In this document: positions 47,496 to 55,550 of the stretch, in pieces
How positions within the stretch are numbered: the stretch's first letter is position 1
Layout of the letters: every line of letters begins with the position of its first letter
Assembly (NCBI GenBank): GCA_020722705.1
Contig: DYKI01000001.1
Span: forward strand, 124,001-188,000
Length of the DNA: 64,000 bases
Reading direction: 5' to 3'
Source of the DNA: Chthonomonas calidirosea
GTDB lineage: Bacteria > Armatimonadota > Chthonomonadetes > Chthonomonadales > CAJBBX01
Position numbers and translations under genes: made by a program
The notes under the pieces: model-generated
The model's database searches: none
What the model was told of the DNA's origin: nothing
The model's input: the letters and a program-made list of their open reading frames with translations, nothing else

Positions 47496-47516
47496 CTCGC
47501 ACCTCCCCAAAGTACA

Positions 47517-47540
47517 AATGGATAGCTGACGCTATCCATT
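47517..47540 (-). promoter_or_regulatory. Perfect hairpin in the purA leader
   Basis: AATGGATAGC and its exact complement (arms 47517-47526 and 47531-47540) flank a four-base loop, GTCA on the mRNA. It lies between the purA promoter and the ribosome site, about ten bases from the latter. It could be an operator or an RNA element controlling purA. Confidence 0.6.
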
Positions 47541-47566
47541 CATCGCGCGAGCTATTCACTTAAGCC

Positions 47567-47596
47567 ATTATGTCCGTTCCAGCCCAGCCATGTCAA
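47567..47596 (-). promoter_or_regulatory. Promoter of purA
   Basis: Minus strand TTGACA (47596-47591), 18 bases, CATAAT (47572-47567). Transcription from about 47560 gives a leader that contains the hairpin. Confidence 0.8.
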
Positions 47597-47611
47597 CGCA
47601 AGCTGCAAAGG

Positions 47612-47617
47612 TAGAAT
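47612..47617 (+). promoter_or_regulatory. Possible -10 element of the ABC-F gene
   Basis: TAGAAT ends nine bases before ATG at 47627. There is no clear -35 or ribosome site, so this may be another short-leader or leaderless start. Confidence 0.3.
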
Positions 47618-47626
47618 ACGGCAGCC

Positions 47627-49537
47627 ATGAGCTTACTGATTGCACGCGGTGTAGAGAAGTCATTCGGGGCACTGACGCTCTTCCATAACCTCTCCATGCG
47701 CCTCGAATGGGGCCAGCGCGTCGGCCTTGTGGGTCCAAACGGCTCCGGCAAGACGACGCTCCTGCGCATGATCGTCGGTGACCTCGAACCGGACCGAGGG
47801 GTCATCACGCGGGCCAAGGGTCTTCGATGCGGATACCTCCGTCAGGAACAGCTTGTCGCCTCCGATCGAACGGTCTATGAGGAAGCCGAAGCGGCCTTCG
47901 CGCCAGTGCTCGCCATGCAGGCACGCATGGCCGAACTGGAGGCGCTGATCAGTTCCGGTGACGAAGCGATTCTGAAGGATCTGATGGATGAGTACGGCAC
48001 CATGCGCGATCGCTTCGAGGCCATGGGCGGCTATGACTCACTGCGGGACATCCGTCGGGTCCTTAGCCAACTCGGTTTCGCTGAGTCCGACCTTGCGCGC
48101 CCCACCTGCGAACTGTCGGGCGGGCAGAAAACGCGCTTGGCCCTCGCCAGGCTGCTGTTGTCCGGTCCGGACATACTCCTGCTCGACGAACCAACGAACC
48201 ACCTTGACCTCGCTGCCACCGAGTGGCTCGAAGGGTTCCTGAGCTCGTTCGGCGGCGCTCTCATCCTGGTGTCGCATGATCGCCGGTTCCTTGATGCTGT
48301 TGTCACCTCCATCGCTGAGGTGGATCGAGAGCAGTTGACCTTCTACCGCGGAGGCTTTTCCGCCTATTGGGCCGAACGTGAGCGCCGTGTCGAGCAGGCG
48401 GCGCTGGACACCCAGCGACGCGACGAGGAGATACGAAGGCTTGAGGACTTCTGGCGGCGCAACAAAGCAGGCCAGAACCGCAACATGGCATGGTCGCGTC
48501 TGAAAGCCGCTGAGCGCCTCCGACAAGAGGCGGTCCGCGGGCCGCAGGAGCATGCTCGGATCCATGCGGCTCTTTCCTCAGGACGACGGAGCGGCAACGA
48601 GGTGGTCATTGCCGAAAGGCTGACCAAGCGGTTTGGGGAGAGAACCTTGTTCTCCGACCTGACCCTCCTTGTGACCCGAGGACAGCGAGTGGGCATCGTT
48701 GGCCCCAACGGGTCAGGGAAGTCAACGTTGCTTCGGATTGTCATTGGAGAGGAGCCTCCTACCTCGGGACGCATCAGGCTCGGCGCATCCGTAACGGTAG
48801 GTTACTTTGCCCAGGAGGCTTCCGGTCTCGATCCTGATCTGACGGTGCTTGAGTCCTTGATGTCCGTCCGCGAGATGCTGCCCGGCGAGGCGAGGTCTTT
48901 CCTCGCGCGTTTCCTCTTCACGGGCGACGACGTATTCCGGAAGATCAGCGTCCTGTCGGGAGGTGAGAAGAACCGGCTGATGTTGGCGCAGCTCGTACTC
49001 GAAAGACCAAATCTGCTCGTGCTTGATGAGCCGACCAACCACCTCGATCTGATCGCTCGTGACGCCCTCGCTCGGATGTTGCGCGAGTTTGACGGAACCA
49101 TGCTGCTGGCTTCACACGACCGGTATCTGCTTGACGAAACCACGACGCACACCTTGGAAATCGCCGGAGGGCACGCACAGATTCACGACGGCTCGTACTC
49201 CGTCGCCAAGCGCGAGGCATCGAAACGGTCAATCGCGCAGCCGATGGCCAAAGCGACCTCCCGCAGCGACGCCGATCGGGCGAAACCACGGAACTCCTTC
49301 GAACTGGCACGGGCCAGAAAGAAGGCGGCGCGAGCCGTACAGGACGCCGAAGAACGGGTCACCGAGATCGAGGACTGGCTGCAGCGCATCGAAGAGTGTC
49401 TTTCGTATCCGTCGCCCAGCGACGACGTTGTGCGCCTTGCCCATGACCACGCCCAGGCACAGGCCGATCTTGAGACGGCGATGCGACAATGGGAAGCTGC
49501 TGTGGCCGAGGCCGAGGACCTGGGTATTCCTCCGTAG
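47627..49537 (+). CDS. ABC-F family ATPase, Uup-like
   Basis: Soluble ribosome-associated ABC ATPase of 636 residues with two nucleotide-binding domains and no membrane part. Walker A sites are GPNGSGKTTL at about 36-45 and GPNGSGKSTL at about 359-368, with LSGGQKTRLALARLL and LSGGEKNRLMLAQLV signatures and DEPTNHLDL in both. The linker between domains is basic and helical, and the C-terminal 80 residues form a coiled coil (RARKKAARAVQDAEERVTEI), as in Uup. ABC-F proteins act on stalled or initiating ribosomes, and some give antibiotic protection. It is probably monocistronic. Confidence 0.93.
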   Translation: MSLLIARGVEKSFGALTLFHNLSMRLEWGQRVGLVGPNGSGKTTLLRMIVGDLEPDRGVITRAKGLRCGYLRQEQLVASDRTVYEEAEAAFAPVLAMQARMAELEALISSGDEAILKDLMDEYGTMRDRFEAMGGYDSLRDIRRVLSQLGFAESDLARPTCELSGGQKTRLALARLLLSGPDILLLDEPTNHLDLAATEWLEGFLSSFGGALILVSHDRRFLDAVVTSIAEVDREQLTFYRGGFSAYWAERERRVEQAALDTQRRDEEIRRLEDFWRRNKAGQNRNMAWSRLKAAERLRQEAVRGPQEHARIHAALSSGRRSGNEVVIAERLTKRFGERTLFSDLTLLVTRGQRVGIVGPNGSGKSTLLRIVIGEEPPTSGRIRLGASVTVGYFAQEASGLDPDLTVLESLMSVREMLPGEARSFLARFLFTGDDVFRKISVLSGGEKNRLMLAQLVLERPNLLVLDEPTNHLDLIARDALARMLREFDGTMLLASHDRYLLDETTTHTLEIAGGHAQIHDGSYSVAKREASKRSIAQPMAKATSRSDADRAKPRNSFELARARKKAARAVQDAEERVTEIEDWLQRIEECLSYPSPSDDVVRLAHDHAQAQADLETAMRQWEAAVAEAEDLGIPP

Positions 49538-49576
49538 AGGCAGGCCGCTCGGACTGCCGATCTACTCCCCGGCGCG

Positions 49577-49605
49577 TTGACATAGGTACGTTATCATGGG
49601 ATAAT
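49577..49605 (+). promoter_or_regulatory. Strong promoter of the pspA operon
   Basis: TTGACA at 49577-49582 and GATAAT at 49600-49605, 17 bases apart. The leader is about 65 bases. It is a sigma-70-type site; I see no sigma-54 element like that of enterobacterial psp. Confidence 0.8.
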
Positions 49606-49677
49606 ACGCTTCGGCTTCCTGCAGGGAAGTGTGTTTTTGTTCGCCCTTATCTTCGGTCGCCTGGAAAGAGGTCCAAA

Positions 49678-50439
49678 ATGCTAAGACGGATCTTCCGCTA
49701 TCTGCGCGCGCTTATCATGGGTAAGCTCGACCAACTCGAGGACCCACAGGTGATCATTGATGAGTCGCTCCGCGAGATGCGCGAGACTCAGATCAAGAAC
49801 CGCGAGCGGGCCGTCCAGGCCATCACCCAGAAGAACAACCTGCAGAAGCTGGTTGACGACGAGGAGCGCGCAGCTCGCAACCTCGAGGCGAAGGCCGCGC
49901 TCGCCCTGCAGCAAGGCAATCGCGAGTTGGCCAAGTCTCTCCTGAGACAGCAAGCACAGCATCTCAAGGCCCTCGAACAGATGCGCGTGTCACTCAAGCA
50001 GGCCGAGGAAACATCGCAGGCCGTCAAGCTTGCCATTCAACGGGACGAAGAACGGGTCCGGCAGAAGATGGCCGAGGCATTGGCGCTCAAGGCCCACATG
50101 AAGCAGGCCGAGATCCAGATCGCCATCAACAAGGCGCTCGACGGCATGCAGATGGACGATGCCACACAGAGCTGGGATCGTGCGGAGGAGAGGATTCGCA
50201 ACATGCAGTCGGAGGCGGCAGCCCGAGCCGAGATCGCCAGCACGAGTATGGCCAACAAGCTTGCCACTCTTGAGGATCAGCAGGTGGACGCCGAATCGGA
50301 TCGTATGTTGGCCGAGCTTGAGGCGAAACTCGGCCTCGCCGGCGCTCCCGCATCGCCTTCGCAGCCTGTTTCTGTGGATGCAACCGAAGATGACGTTGAC
50401 CGCCAGCTTCGCGAGCTCGAGCAGAAGCTCGCACGCTAG
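49678..50439 (+). CDS. pspA: PspA/IM30 (ESCRT-III-like) membrane-stress protein
   Basis: A 253-residue coiled-coil protein that binds and stabilises damaged membranes. The N-terminal amphipathic helix is MLRRIFRYLRALIMGKLDQLEDP, followed by VIIDESLREMRE and long heptad-rich helices (about 30-190) typical of PspA/Vipp1. The C-terminal tail has a variable linker and a final helix VDRQLRELEQKLAR. It is the first gene of a three-gene operon with a membrane coiled-coil protein and a J-like protein, and is transcribed from a near-consensus promoter. Start ATG at 49678. Confidence 0.93.
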   Translation: MLRRIFRYLRALIMGKLDQLEDPQVIIDESLREMRETQIKNRERAVQAITQKNNLQKLVDDEERAARNLEAKAALALQQGNRELAKSLLRQQAQHLKALEQMRVSLKQAEETSQAVKLAIQRDEERVRQKMAEALALKAHMKQAEIQIAINKALDGMQMDDATQSWDRAEERIRNMQSEAAARAEIASTSMANKLATLEDQQVDAESDRMLAELEAKLGLAGAPASPSQPVSVDATEDDVDRQLRELEQKLAR

Positions 50440-50456
50440 CTTGCGACTTGCTCCGC

Positions 50457-51308
50457 ATGGGTGACCTGTCTGCCGGCCAGCGTTTTCTCTACGTCGCGCG
50501 GCGCGTCTTTACGTCACCTCTGGCGCTTCTGACGTGGCTGGCCGCCATTGCAGTTTCCGCCACGCTGGGGTGGTCATCCATCCCGTTCGCCGCCGCCATA
50601 GTGATCCAAGGTGCCCTCCTGTTCTGGCGTCTCAATGATTCGGACTACCTGCATCGCCTGTTCGCCGACCGCGAGGCTCGCGAGCAGACGCTTGCGGATA
50701 CCGACATCGAAGCGTCCCTCGAAAAGATGGACTTCGAAACCCGCCAGCGGATCCGCTATGTCGTGCAGCTCCAAAAGGACATCACTCGCGAAGCTCGCGC
50801 CACAGACGTTGAGCCTTACGCCCGCGCCGAGCTGGATCGCATCGCATCGAAGCTCCCCGCGCTCGTTCAGCAAGCCATACGCATGGCCAGCCGGAAGCAG
50901 CATCTCGCCAAGTACCTGCAGCACGTTGACGAGCGCGCCCTGCGTGCCTACGCGGAGAACCTGCGGTCACGAATCGAAGCGACAACCGATCCCGTCTCGA
51001 AGGCGCAGTATGAACAGGCGCTGCGGGCTCGCGAGGCCGAGCTCGGAACCTACCAGGCGATCGCCCAGGCGTCCGGCAGGATTGACAGTCAACTGGAGAA
51101 CGTCGAGGCCACGTTCGCAAGTTGGAAGGCCAAAGTCATACGCCTCAAGACGGTGGACATCGGTAACGTGGCCTCGTTCAGCGAGGGGCTGGTGCATGAG
51201 CTTGACAGCCTCGGGCGCGAGATCGAGCTTCTCGACTCGAGCGTCATGGAGGCGCTCGGCCCCGAAACGTCCGTTCCCATCGAGCAGAGGGTGGGCAGCA
51301 ACACATGA
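50457..51308 (+). CDS. Two-helix membrane protein with long cytoplasmic coiled coil, PspA partner candidate
   Basis: A 283-residue protein I do not recognise. Two membrane segments (LALLTWLAAIAVSATLGW and PFAAAIVIQGALLFW, about 21-55) are followed by roughly 220 charged helical residues with heptad character: SLEKMDFETRQRIRYVVQLQ, SKAQYEQALRAREAELGTY, SQLENVEATFASWKAKVIRL. Both ends of the gene are tightly linked, 17 bases after pspA and an ATGA overlap with the next gene. A role as membrane anchor or partner for PspA is inferred from operon and architecture. TTG at 50448 is an alternative start. Confidence 0.75.
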   Translation: MGDLSAGQRFLYVARRVFTSPLALLTWLAAIAVSATLGWSSIPFAAAIVIQGALLFWRLNDSDYLHRLFADREAREQTLADTDIEASLEKMDFETRQRIRYVVQLQKDITREARATDVEPYARAELDRIASKLPALVQQAIRMASRKQHLAKYLQHVDERALRAYAENLRSRIEATTDPVSKAQYEQALRAREAELGTYQAIAQASGRIDSQLENVEATFASWKAKVIRLKTVDIGNVASFSEGLVHELDSLGREIELLDSSVMEALGPETSVPIEQRVGSNT

Positions 51309-51805
51309 GCTGGCAGCAACGGCTTAGGCACATCGCGCTCAGCCAGGTGCGTGCCATCAAGGAGCGCCTCGATCGCATTGACGCTGAAATGGACGATGAG
51401 TACCTATCGGAGCGTCATTCGAGAGACGCCGCCATACGTGAACTGGACGAGGTCGGCGAAATGCCAGTCCCCGGTCGTCCGCATCCCGCAGAGCCGGCGG
51501 CGGAGTTGAGCCCGTCTCAGTCCACGCAAACCACGGATACTGGAACCACCGCGATCCAGGATGAGCGATCCGCGAAGCTGTCGCGTGCCTACCGGATCAT
51601 GGGTGTGCAAGACGGCGCCGACCTTTCGGAAGTCGAGGCTGCATACCGAAAGCTGTCCGCGCGCTGCCGTGCCGCAGAGTTTCCCGAAGGATCCGAAGAG
51701 CGCGAGACGGCAGACGCCATTATGGCGCGTGTCAACGAAGCGTACAACACGCTTCGAGAGGAGCTCAACCCGGCGGCTGCACGTTTCGACAAGCTCGAAC
51801 TCTGA
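51305..51805 (+). CDS. Degenerate J-domain protein
   Basis: A 166-residue protein. Residues 1-50 are helical and charged, 50-85 are a Pro/Thr/Ser linker, and 90-166 resemble a J-domain: SRAYRIMGVQDGADLSEVEAAYRKLSARC, then EGSEERETADAIMARVNEAYNTLREEL. The HPD tripeptide needed to stimulate DnaK is missing; CRAAEFPEGS occupies that loop. It is therefore unlikely to be a DnaK co-chaperone and more likely a binding module. It overlaps the previous gene (ATGA). rpsT starts 67 bases downstream from its own promoter. Confidence 0.72.
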   Translation: MSWQQRLRHIALSQVRAIKERLDRIDAEMDDEYLSERHSRDAAIRELDEVGEMPVPGRPHPAEPAAELSPSQSTQTTDTGTTAIQDERSAKLSRAYRIMGVQDGADLSEVEAAYRKLSARCRAAEFPEGSEERETADAIMARVNEAYNTLREELNPAAARFDKLEL

Positions 51806-51813
51806 TCTGGAGA

Positions 51814-51843
51814 TTGCTTTAAGCGCTCGGACATGGGTATACT
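51814..51843 (+). promoter_or_regulatory. Promoter of rpsT
   Basis: TTGCTT at 51814-51819, 18 bases, TATACT at 51838-51843. A GGAGGTGA ribosome site lies between it and the GTG start at 51873. Confidence 0.7.
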
Positions 51844-51872
51844 CGCTCGGTTCTACCGGAGGTGACTTCAGC

Positions 51873-52145
51873 GTGCCCAATATCAAATCCGTAGTGAAGG
51901 ATGTCAAGAAATCCCGCGCCAACAGGCTAAGGAATATCTCGACGAAGTCCGCCATCAAGACTCTGGTCAAGAAGGCGAAGGCGGCGCTGGACGCCGGCGA
52001 CGCGCAGGCAGCGCCAGTGGCCGTCAAAGCCGCATTGAGCGTCATTGACAAGGCCGTCGAGAGAGGGATCATCCACAAGAACGCAGGGGCCAGACGCAAG
52101 TCAAGGCTCATGCGACGCGCCAGTCGCGAGGCGACCGGACAGTAG
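51873..52145 (+). CDS. rpsT: 30S ribosomal protein S20
   Basis: A 90-residue basic helical protein binding 16S rRNA. PNIKSVVKDVKKSRANRLRN at the start, KSAIKTLVKKAKAAL in the middle and RGIIHKNAGARRKSRLMR at the end are standard S20 features. GTG at 51873 is the start: it sits eight bases after GGAGGTGA and gives the conserved PNIKS terminus. Use of a non-ATG start in rpsT is common and linked to autoregulation in other bacteria. Confidence 0.96.
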   Translation: MPNIKSVVKDVKKSRANRLRNISTKSAIKTLVKKAKAALDAGDAQAAPVAVKAALSVIDKAVERGIIHKNAGARRKSRLMRRASREATGQ

Positions 52146-52179
52146 CCGATCGCCCGACTGCGGCGTTGCTACACAGCAT

Positions 52180-52203
52180 GGCCCCGCATAACGCGGGGCC
52201 TTT
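52180..52203 (+). terminator. Terminator of rpsT, possibly bidirectional with holA
   Basis: GGCCCCGC (52180-52187) and GCGGGGCC (52193-52200) with loop ATAAC are followed by TTT. The hairpin lies between the convergent rpsT and holA stops. Confidence 0.85.
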
Positions 52204-52239
52204 GCCTCTCTGACAGTCGCGAACCGGACCGACGTGCCG

Positions 52240-53337
52240 TCATCCGGCCGTGCAGAGCCGCACGACCAGTTCCTCCAGATTGGCCATGGTATCGGCGCTG
52301 CCCGCTTCTTCCCCCTTATTGGCCGCGTCGCATTCGACCAGCAGCCGAACGGCATCGGCCAGTTCCTTTCGCGACCATCTCGCCGCATCCCTTGCAAGCG
52401 CAGGCGCCTTCCAGGCAAGCGACGCAATGCTGGCTTCCTGAGGCAGATCGTCTCCCAGGGTTGCCACCGCATCCCTCAACCGATTCGCCGCGATGCCAAC
52501 CGCCGCAAGCTCCCTGACCTGCCAGAGGAGCCGCAACTGCCGCCCCAGAAGCGCGATCAGCTTCGCAGCCAGAGCGGGGGCCTTCGACTCGTATTGCGCC
52601 GCACGCCGCAGCAGTACCAGCGCGTCGGCCGTCCGCCGAGCAGAGACAGCGTCTATCAGCTTGAACATCACGTCCTCAGGCGCGTGAGCAACGACCGCAT
52701 CCACATCCCTCACACTGATTGCCGTTCTCTCACCCACGTAGGCGATCAGCTTGTCCAGACTGTGGCGAACGCCGATCCTGTCCTCCCCGGACACCGTCAG
52801 GCGCTGTGCCGCAGGCCTTGCCAGTTCCTTGCCGTGTTGCCGAGCGTATGCGACAGCCCAGTCCGCCAGTCCCGCGCCGTCCAGGGAGCAGCATCGCACG
52901 ATCGCGCCTACCTCACGAACCGCTCGATCCACAGCAGCCGTCAGCGCGCTTGCTTTCGCTCGCCCCCCGCCAACTCCGCGCGCGACGAGGACAAGACACG
53001 AAGCAGCAGGCAATGCGGCAATCGCCGCTGCAAGCCGCCCCGCATCCTGCTTGCGCTCCGGCTTAGCGTACACCTGAGCCTCGGATACGACGACGAGACG
53101 CCGCTCCGATATCACCGGGATGCGCTGCGCAGAAGCAAGAATGTCCTGCAGTCCCGTTGTCGTGGCATCGAGACATTCCCAGTCGAAGTCGCCGATGTCG
53201 TCCTTAATCGTCCGCGCTCGGATTGCCTCCACGGCCTCATCTGCCAACTGCTCATCGTCGCCGCAGATGATGTAGGCGCGTCCAAGAGGCTCGAGCCAGT
53301 TCGGCTGGCTGAGTGCCGTCAACAGGATGTCATTCAT
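52240..53337 (-). CDS. holA: DNA polymerase III delta subunit
   Basis: Clamp-loader subunit that opens the beta sliding clamp. The 365 residues follow the family plan: an N-terminal AAA-like region AYIICGDDEQLADEAVEAI and SERRLVVVSEAQ, a middle helical domain, and a C-terminal collar domain (FKLIDAVSARRTADALVLLRRA, LIALLGRQLRLLWQVREL, ELADAVRLLVECDAANKG). As usual for HolA the Walker motifs are degenerate. It overlaps the upstream transglutaminase gene (ATGA) and so is cotranscribed with the MoxR-DUF58-transglutaminase set. Terminates at the shared rpsT hairpin. Confidence 0.9.
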   Translation of the reverse strand: MNDILLTALSQPNWLEPLGRAYIICGDDEQLADEAVEAIRARTIKDDIGDFDWECLDATTTGLQDILASAQRIPVISERRLVVVSEAQVYAKPERKQDAGRLAAAIAALPAASCLVLVARGVGGGRAKASALTAAVDRAVREVGAIVRCCSLDGAGLADWAVAYARQHGKELARPAAQRLTVSGEDRIGVRHSLDKLIAYVGERTAISVRDVDAVVAHAPEDVMFKLIDAVSARRTADALVLLRRAAQYESKAPALAAKLIALLGRQLRLLWQVRELAAVGIAANRLRDAVATLGDDLPQEASIASLAWKAPALARDAARWSRKELADAVRLLVECDAANKGEEAGSADTMANLEELVVRLCTAG

Positions 53338-55550
53338 GCCGCTCTCCCCGGAAGCGCGAGCGCAGGCAGTCGCAGTCCGCGTCGGATGCGCACACCTTTC
53401 AAAACCGTCCTGACGAGCGCCGACGCCTCTCGAGCCTCGGCCGCCGAGATCGGGACTCCCTCATAGCGCGCAGCGACGACGAGGTGCGTCAGATGGTCCA
53501 GCGCAGCCTGCGCTTCGCCAATAGCAACAACGCTCGCCAAGCGCCGAGCAAACTCGGCCGGCGTTTCGTGAGCGCGCCTGGCAAGCCCTCGACGGCGCAA
53601 TCGAGCCGACAGTGACGCATACGCTGCGAGAACGGATCGTGCTTCAGCCGTCAGCCCCGTCGGGTCCACCGCACGACGCCGTCTCCATCGCTTTACGGCC
53701 AGTTCCGAGAATGCAACATAGAGAAGCAGAAGGATGCCTCCGCCGATCGCGATCGGTGGCAAGGCGCCGCGACGCATGATCGCGGCCAAGAAGCCGCCGT
53801 TGTCCAGCAGTCCTGTGTCCTGCTCCTGAGGAGTAACGTCTCGAGCGTCGGTCGTCGCATCGAAGGCAATCCAACCGAACCCGGCAAAGTAGACCTCCGT
53901 CCAAAGGTGCTTGTCCCTCTCGCGCACAAGGTACTGCTGGTCCTCTGCATCGAACTCCCCGCCAAGGAAGCCGGACGCTACGCGAGCAGGGATTCCCACC
54001 GCCCTGCACATGATCGCCAGAGCTGAACCGAAGAGCTTGCACTCGCCTTCGCGCGTTTCGAACACGAACCTCGCCACCATGTCGGACCCGTCAGCAGGCA
54101 GGGCCTCAGCCTTCAGGTTGTAGACGCAGGTGCGCGAGAGATACGCTTTGAGCGCCTCTACCCGATCGTAGGCAGTCGTGGCATTGCGCGTCACTTGCCG
54201 GGCAAGATCACGGATCCGCGCCATCGCGGGAGCGTCAGGCAGAGCCGTGTAGGTGGCCGCGATCATGGCGGGCACGTCGGCGGATGCCTCGCGGAGGGCA
54301 TCCGGCGACCACTCTACCACATCAGACTCGACCTCGTAGTACGTCGAAGCGATCCATCGGCTCAGCGTTACGCGGCCTGCCTCGTCGGCTGACGCCGTCA
54401 CGGAGGGTCCAAAGTCGGTTCCGAGCATCAGCCGATACACCCGCGGTTCGGCCGCCCCATACAGATCAGTGAACCGACCGGCGCCCTCGAGCCGCACGAA
54501 CTGCCGCAGAGTGTGCGTGGGGCCAGGCGTTTCGTTCAGTTCAGTGCGAGGCACCATCACATCGGCCGACCGGCGCATACGCGGGTCGAACATCGAGGAT
54601 GGAAAACCGCGAGACGGCGAGGGACCGACACGCATTCCGGCATTCAAGGTGGATCGCCATCCGGAACCCGTGTACGTGTCGAACGTTGCACCGCGCCAGT
54701 AGCTCCCATGCTCTGCCCTGACGCGCATCAGGATGGTGTCAGACTCGGTCTCAGGGCCGGTACCTATGCGCAACTCCGAGCTCTCCGAAACCGAGACCCG
54801 TGTCGTCTGCCGTCGGCGATCCGGACCCGTCTCGCTGCCGGCCACGGCATTCAGCGGCAGCAACTGGGAGCCGACGGCCTGAATCGGCGGCGCGATGAGA
54901 CGCCCCAGAGCCAGCGCGCCAACGCTGCATGCAGCAACAACATAGAGCTGCCCGACGAACATCGCCGACAAACCGGCAGCGTCCCGCGACGGTTTGCGGG
55001 CCTCAGCGAACCGCGAATACTGTTCATGCACCACAAGAAACGTGCCAAGGAACAGGAACACGAGGAACAGCCACATGAACGGCGCTTCGGAATACACTGT
55101 GCCTACGAGGCCCATGATGGCCGCAGCGGGCACGCAGGTGAACAGCAGCCACCCTCGCGAGAGCTGAGCGTAACTCAACAGCACCAGCAGCCAGCAGAGA
55201 AACACCCCGAGATCCCGATGAACATCTCCGCTGGACTGGGTCGGGAACAACTGCGAGCCAAGGCCGCCGGATGATGAACCCAGGGCGGCAACGCCCAGAA
55301 CGGAACCGACGAAGGCAGCCAGGACCCATCCGGCCAAGCTGTTCGTGCGGGCAAAGAGGCTTACCGCGAAACCCAGAGCTGACAGAGCGACGACCGTAGG
55401 ACCAAACAGCGGCTCGTTCAGCTCGAGCCCGAGAATGGCGGCGTAGAACGCGCACAGGACGACCCCAAACGCCGCCAGATACATGATCGGACTCGGCGGC
55501 GTCTGCGCGGGTTCGTTCCTCGGGGCCGTCGCCAGGGAGTTACCGGGCAT
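53334..55550 (-). CDS. TgpA-like membrane transglutaminase-domain protein
   Basis: A 738-residue inner-membrane protein. The first 220 residues hold about six membrane helices. An extracytoplasmic region contains the transglutaminase-like core with the triad Cys504 (REGECKLFGSAL), His548 (DKHLWTEVYF) and Asp564 (WIAFDATTD). One more membrane helix (near 600) and a C-terminal DUF4129-like cytoplasmic domain follow. This is the plan of Pseudomonas TgpA, which is needed for cell-envelope integrity. Downstream of moxR and DUF58 genes, as is common. Overlaps DUF58 by 11 bases and holA by four. Confidence 0.92.
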   Translation of the reverse strand: MPGNSLATAPRNEPAQTPPSPIMYLAAFGVVLCAFYAAILGLELNEPLFGPTVVALSALGFAVSLFARTNSLAGWVLAAFVGSVLGVAALGSSSGGLGSQLFPTQSSGDVHRDLGVFLCWLLVLLSYAQLSRGWLLFTCVPAAAIMGLVGTVYSEAPFMWLFLVFLFLGTFLVVHEQYSRFAEARKPSRDAAGLSAMFVGQLYVVAACSVGALALGRLIAPPIQAVGSQLLPLNAVAGSETGPDRRRQTTRVSVSESSELRIGTGPETESDTILMRVRAEHGSYWRGATFDTYTGSGWRSTLNAGMRVGPSPSRGFPSSMFDPRMRRSADVMVPRTELNETPGPTHTLRQFVRLEGAGRFTDLYGAAEPRVYRLMLGTDFGPSVTASADEAGRVTLSRWIASTYYEVESDVVEWSPDALREASADVPAMIAATYTALPDAPAMARIRDLARQVTRNATTAYDRVEALKAYLSRTCVYNLKAEALPADGSDMVARFVFETREGECKLFGSALAIMCRAVGIPARVASGFLGGEFDAEDQQYLVRERDKHLWTEVYFAGFGWIAFDATTDARDVTPQEQDTGLLDNGGFLAAIMRRGALPPIAIGGGILLLLYVAFSELAVKRWRRRRAVDPTGLTAEARSVLAAYASLSARLRRRGLARRAHETPAEFARRLASVVAIGEAQAALDHLTHLVVAARYEGVPISAAEAREASALVRTVLKGVRIRRGLRLPALALPGRAA

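Noticed and set aside
49541..49559. GGCAG/CTGCC repeat after the ABC-F gene as a terminator
   Set aside because: The stem is only five bases and has no T-tract; it could be chance.
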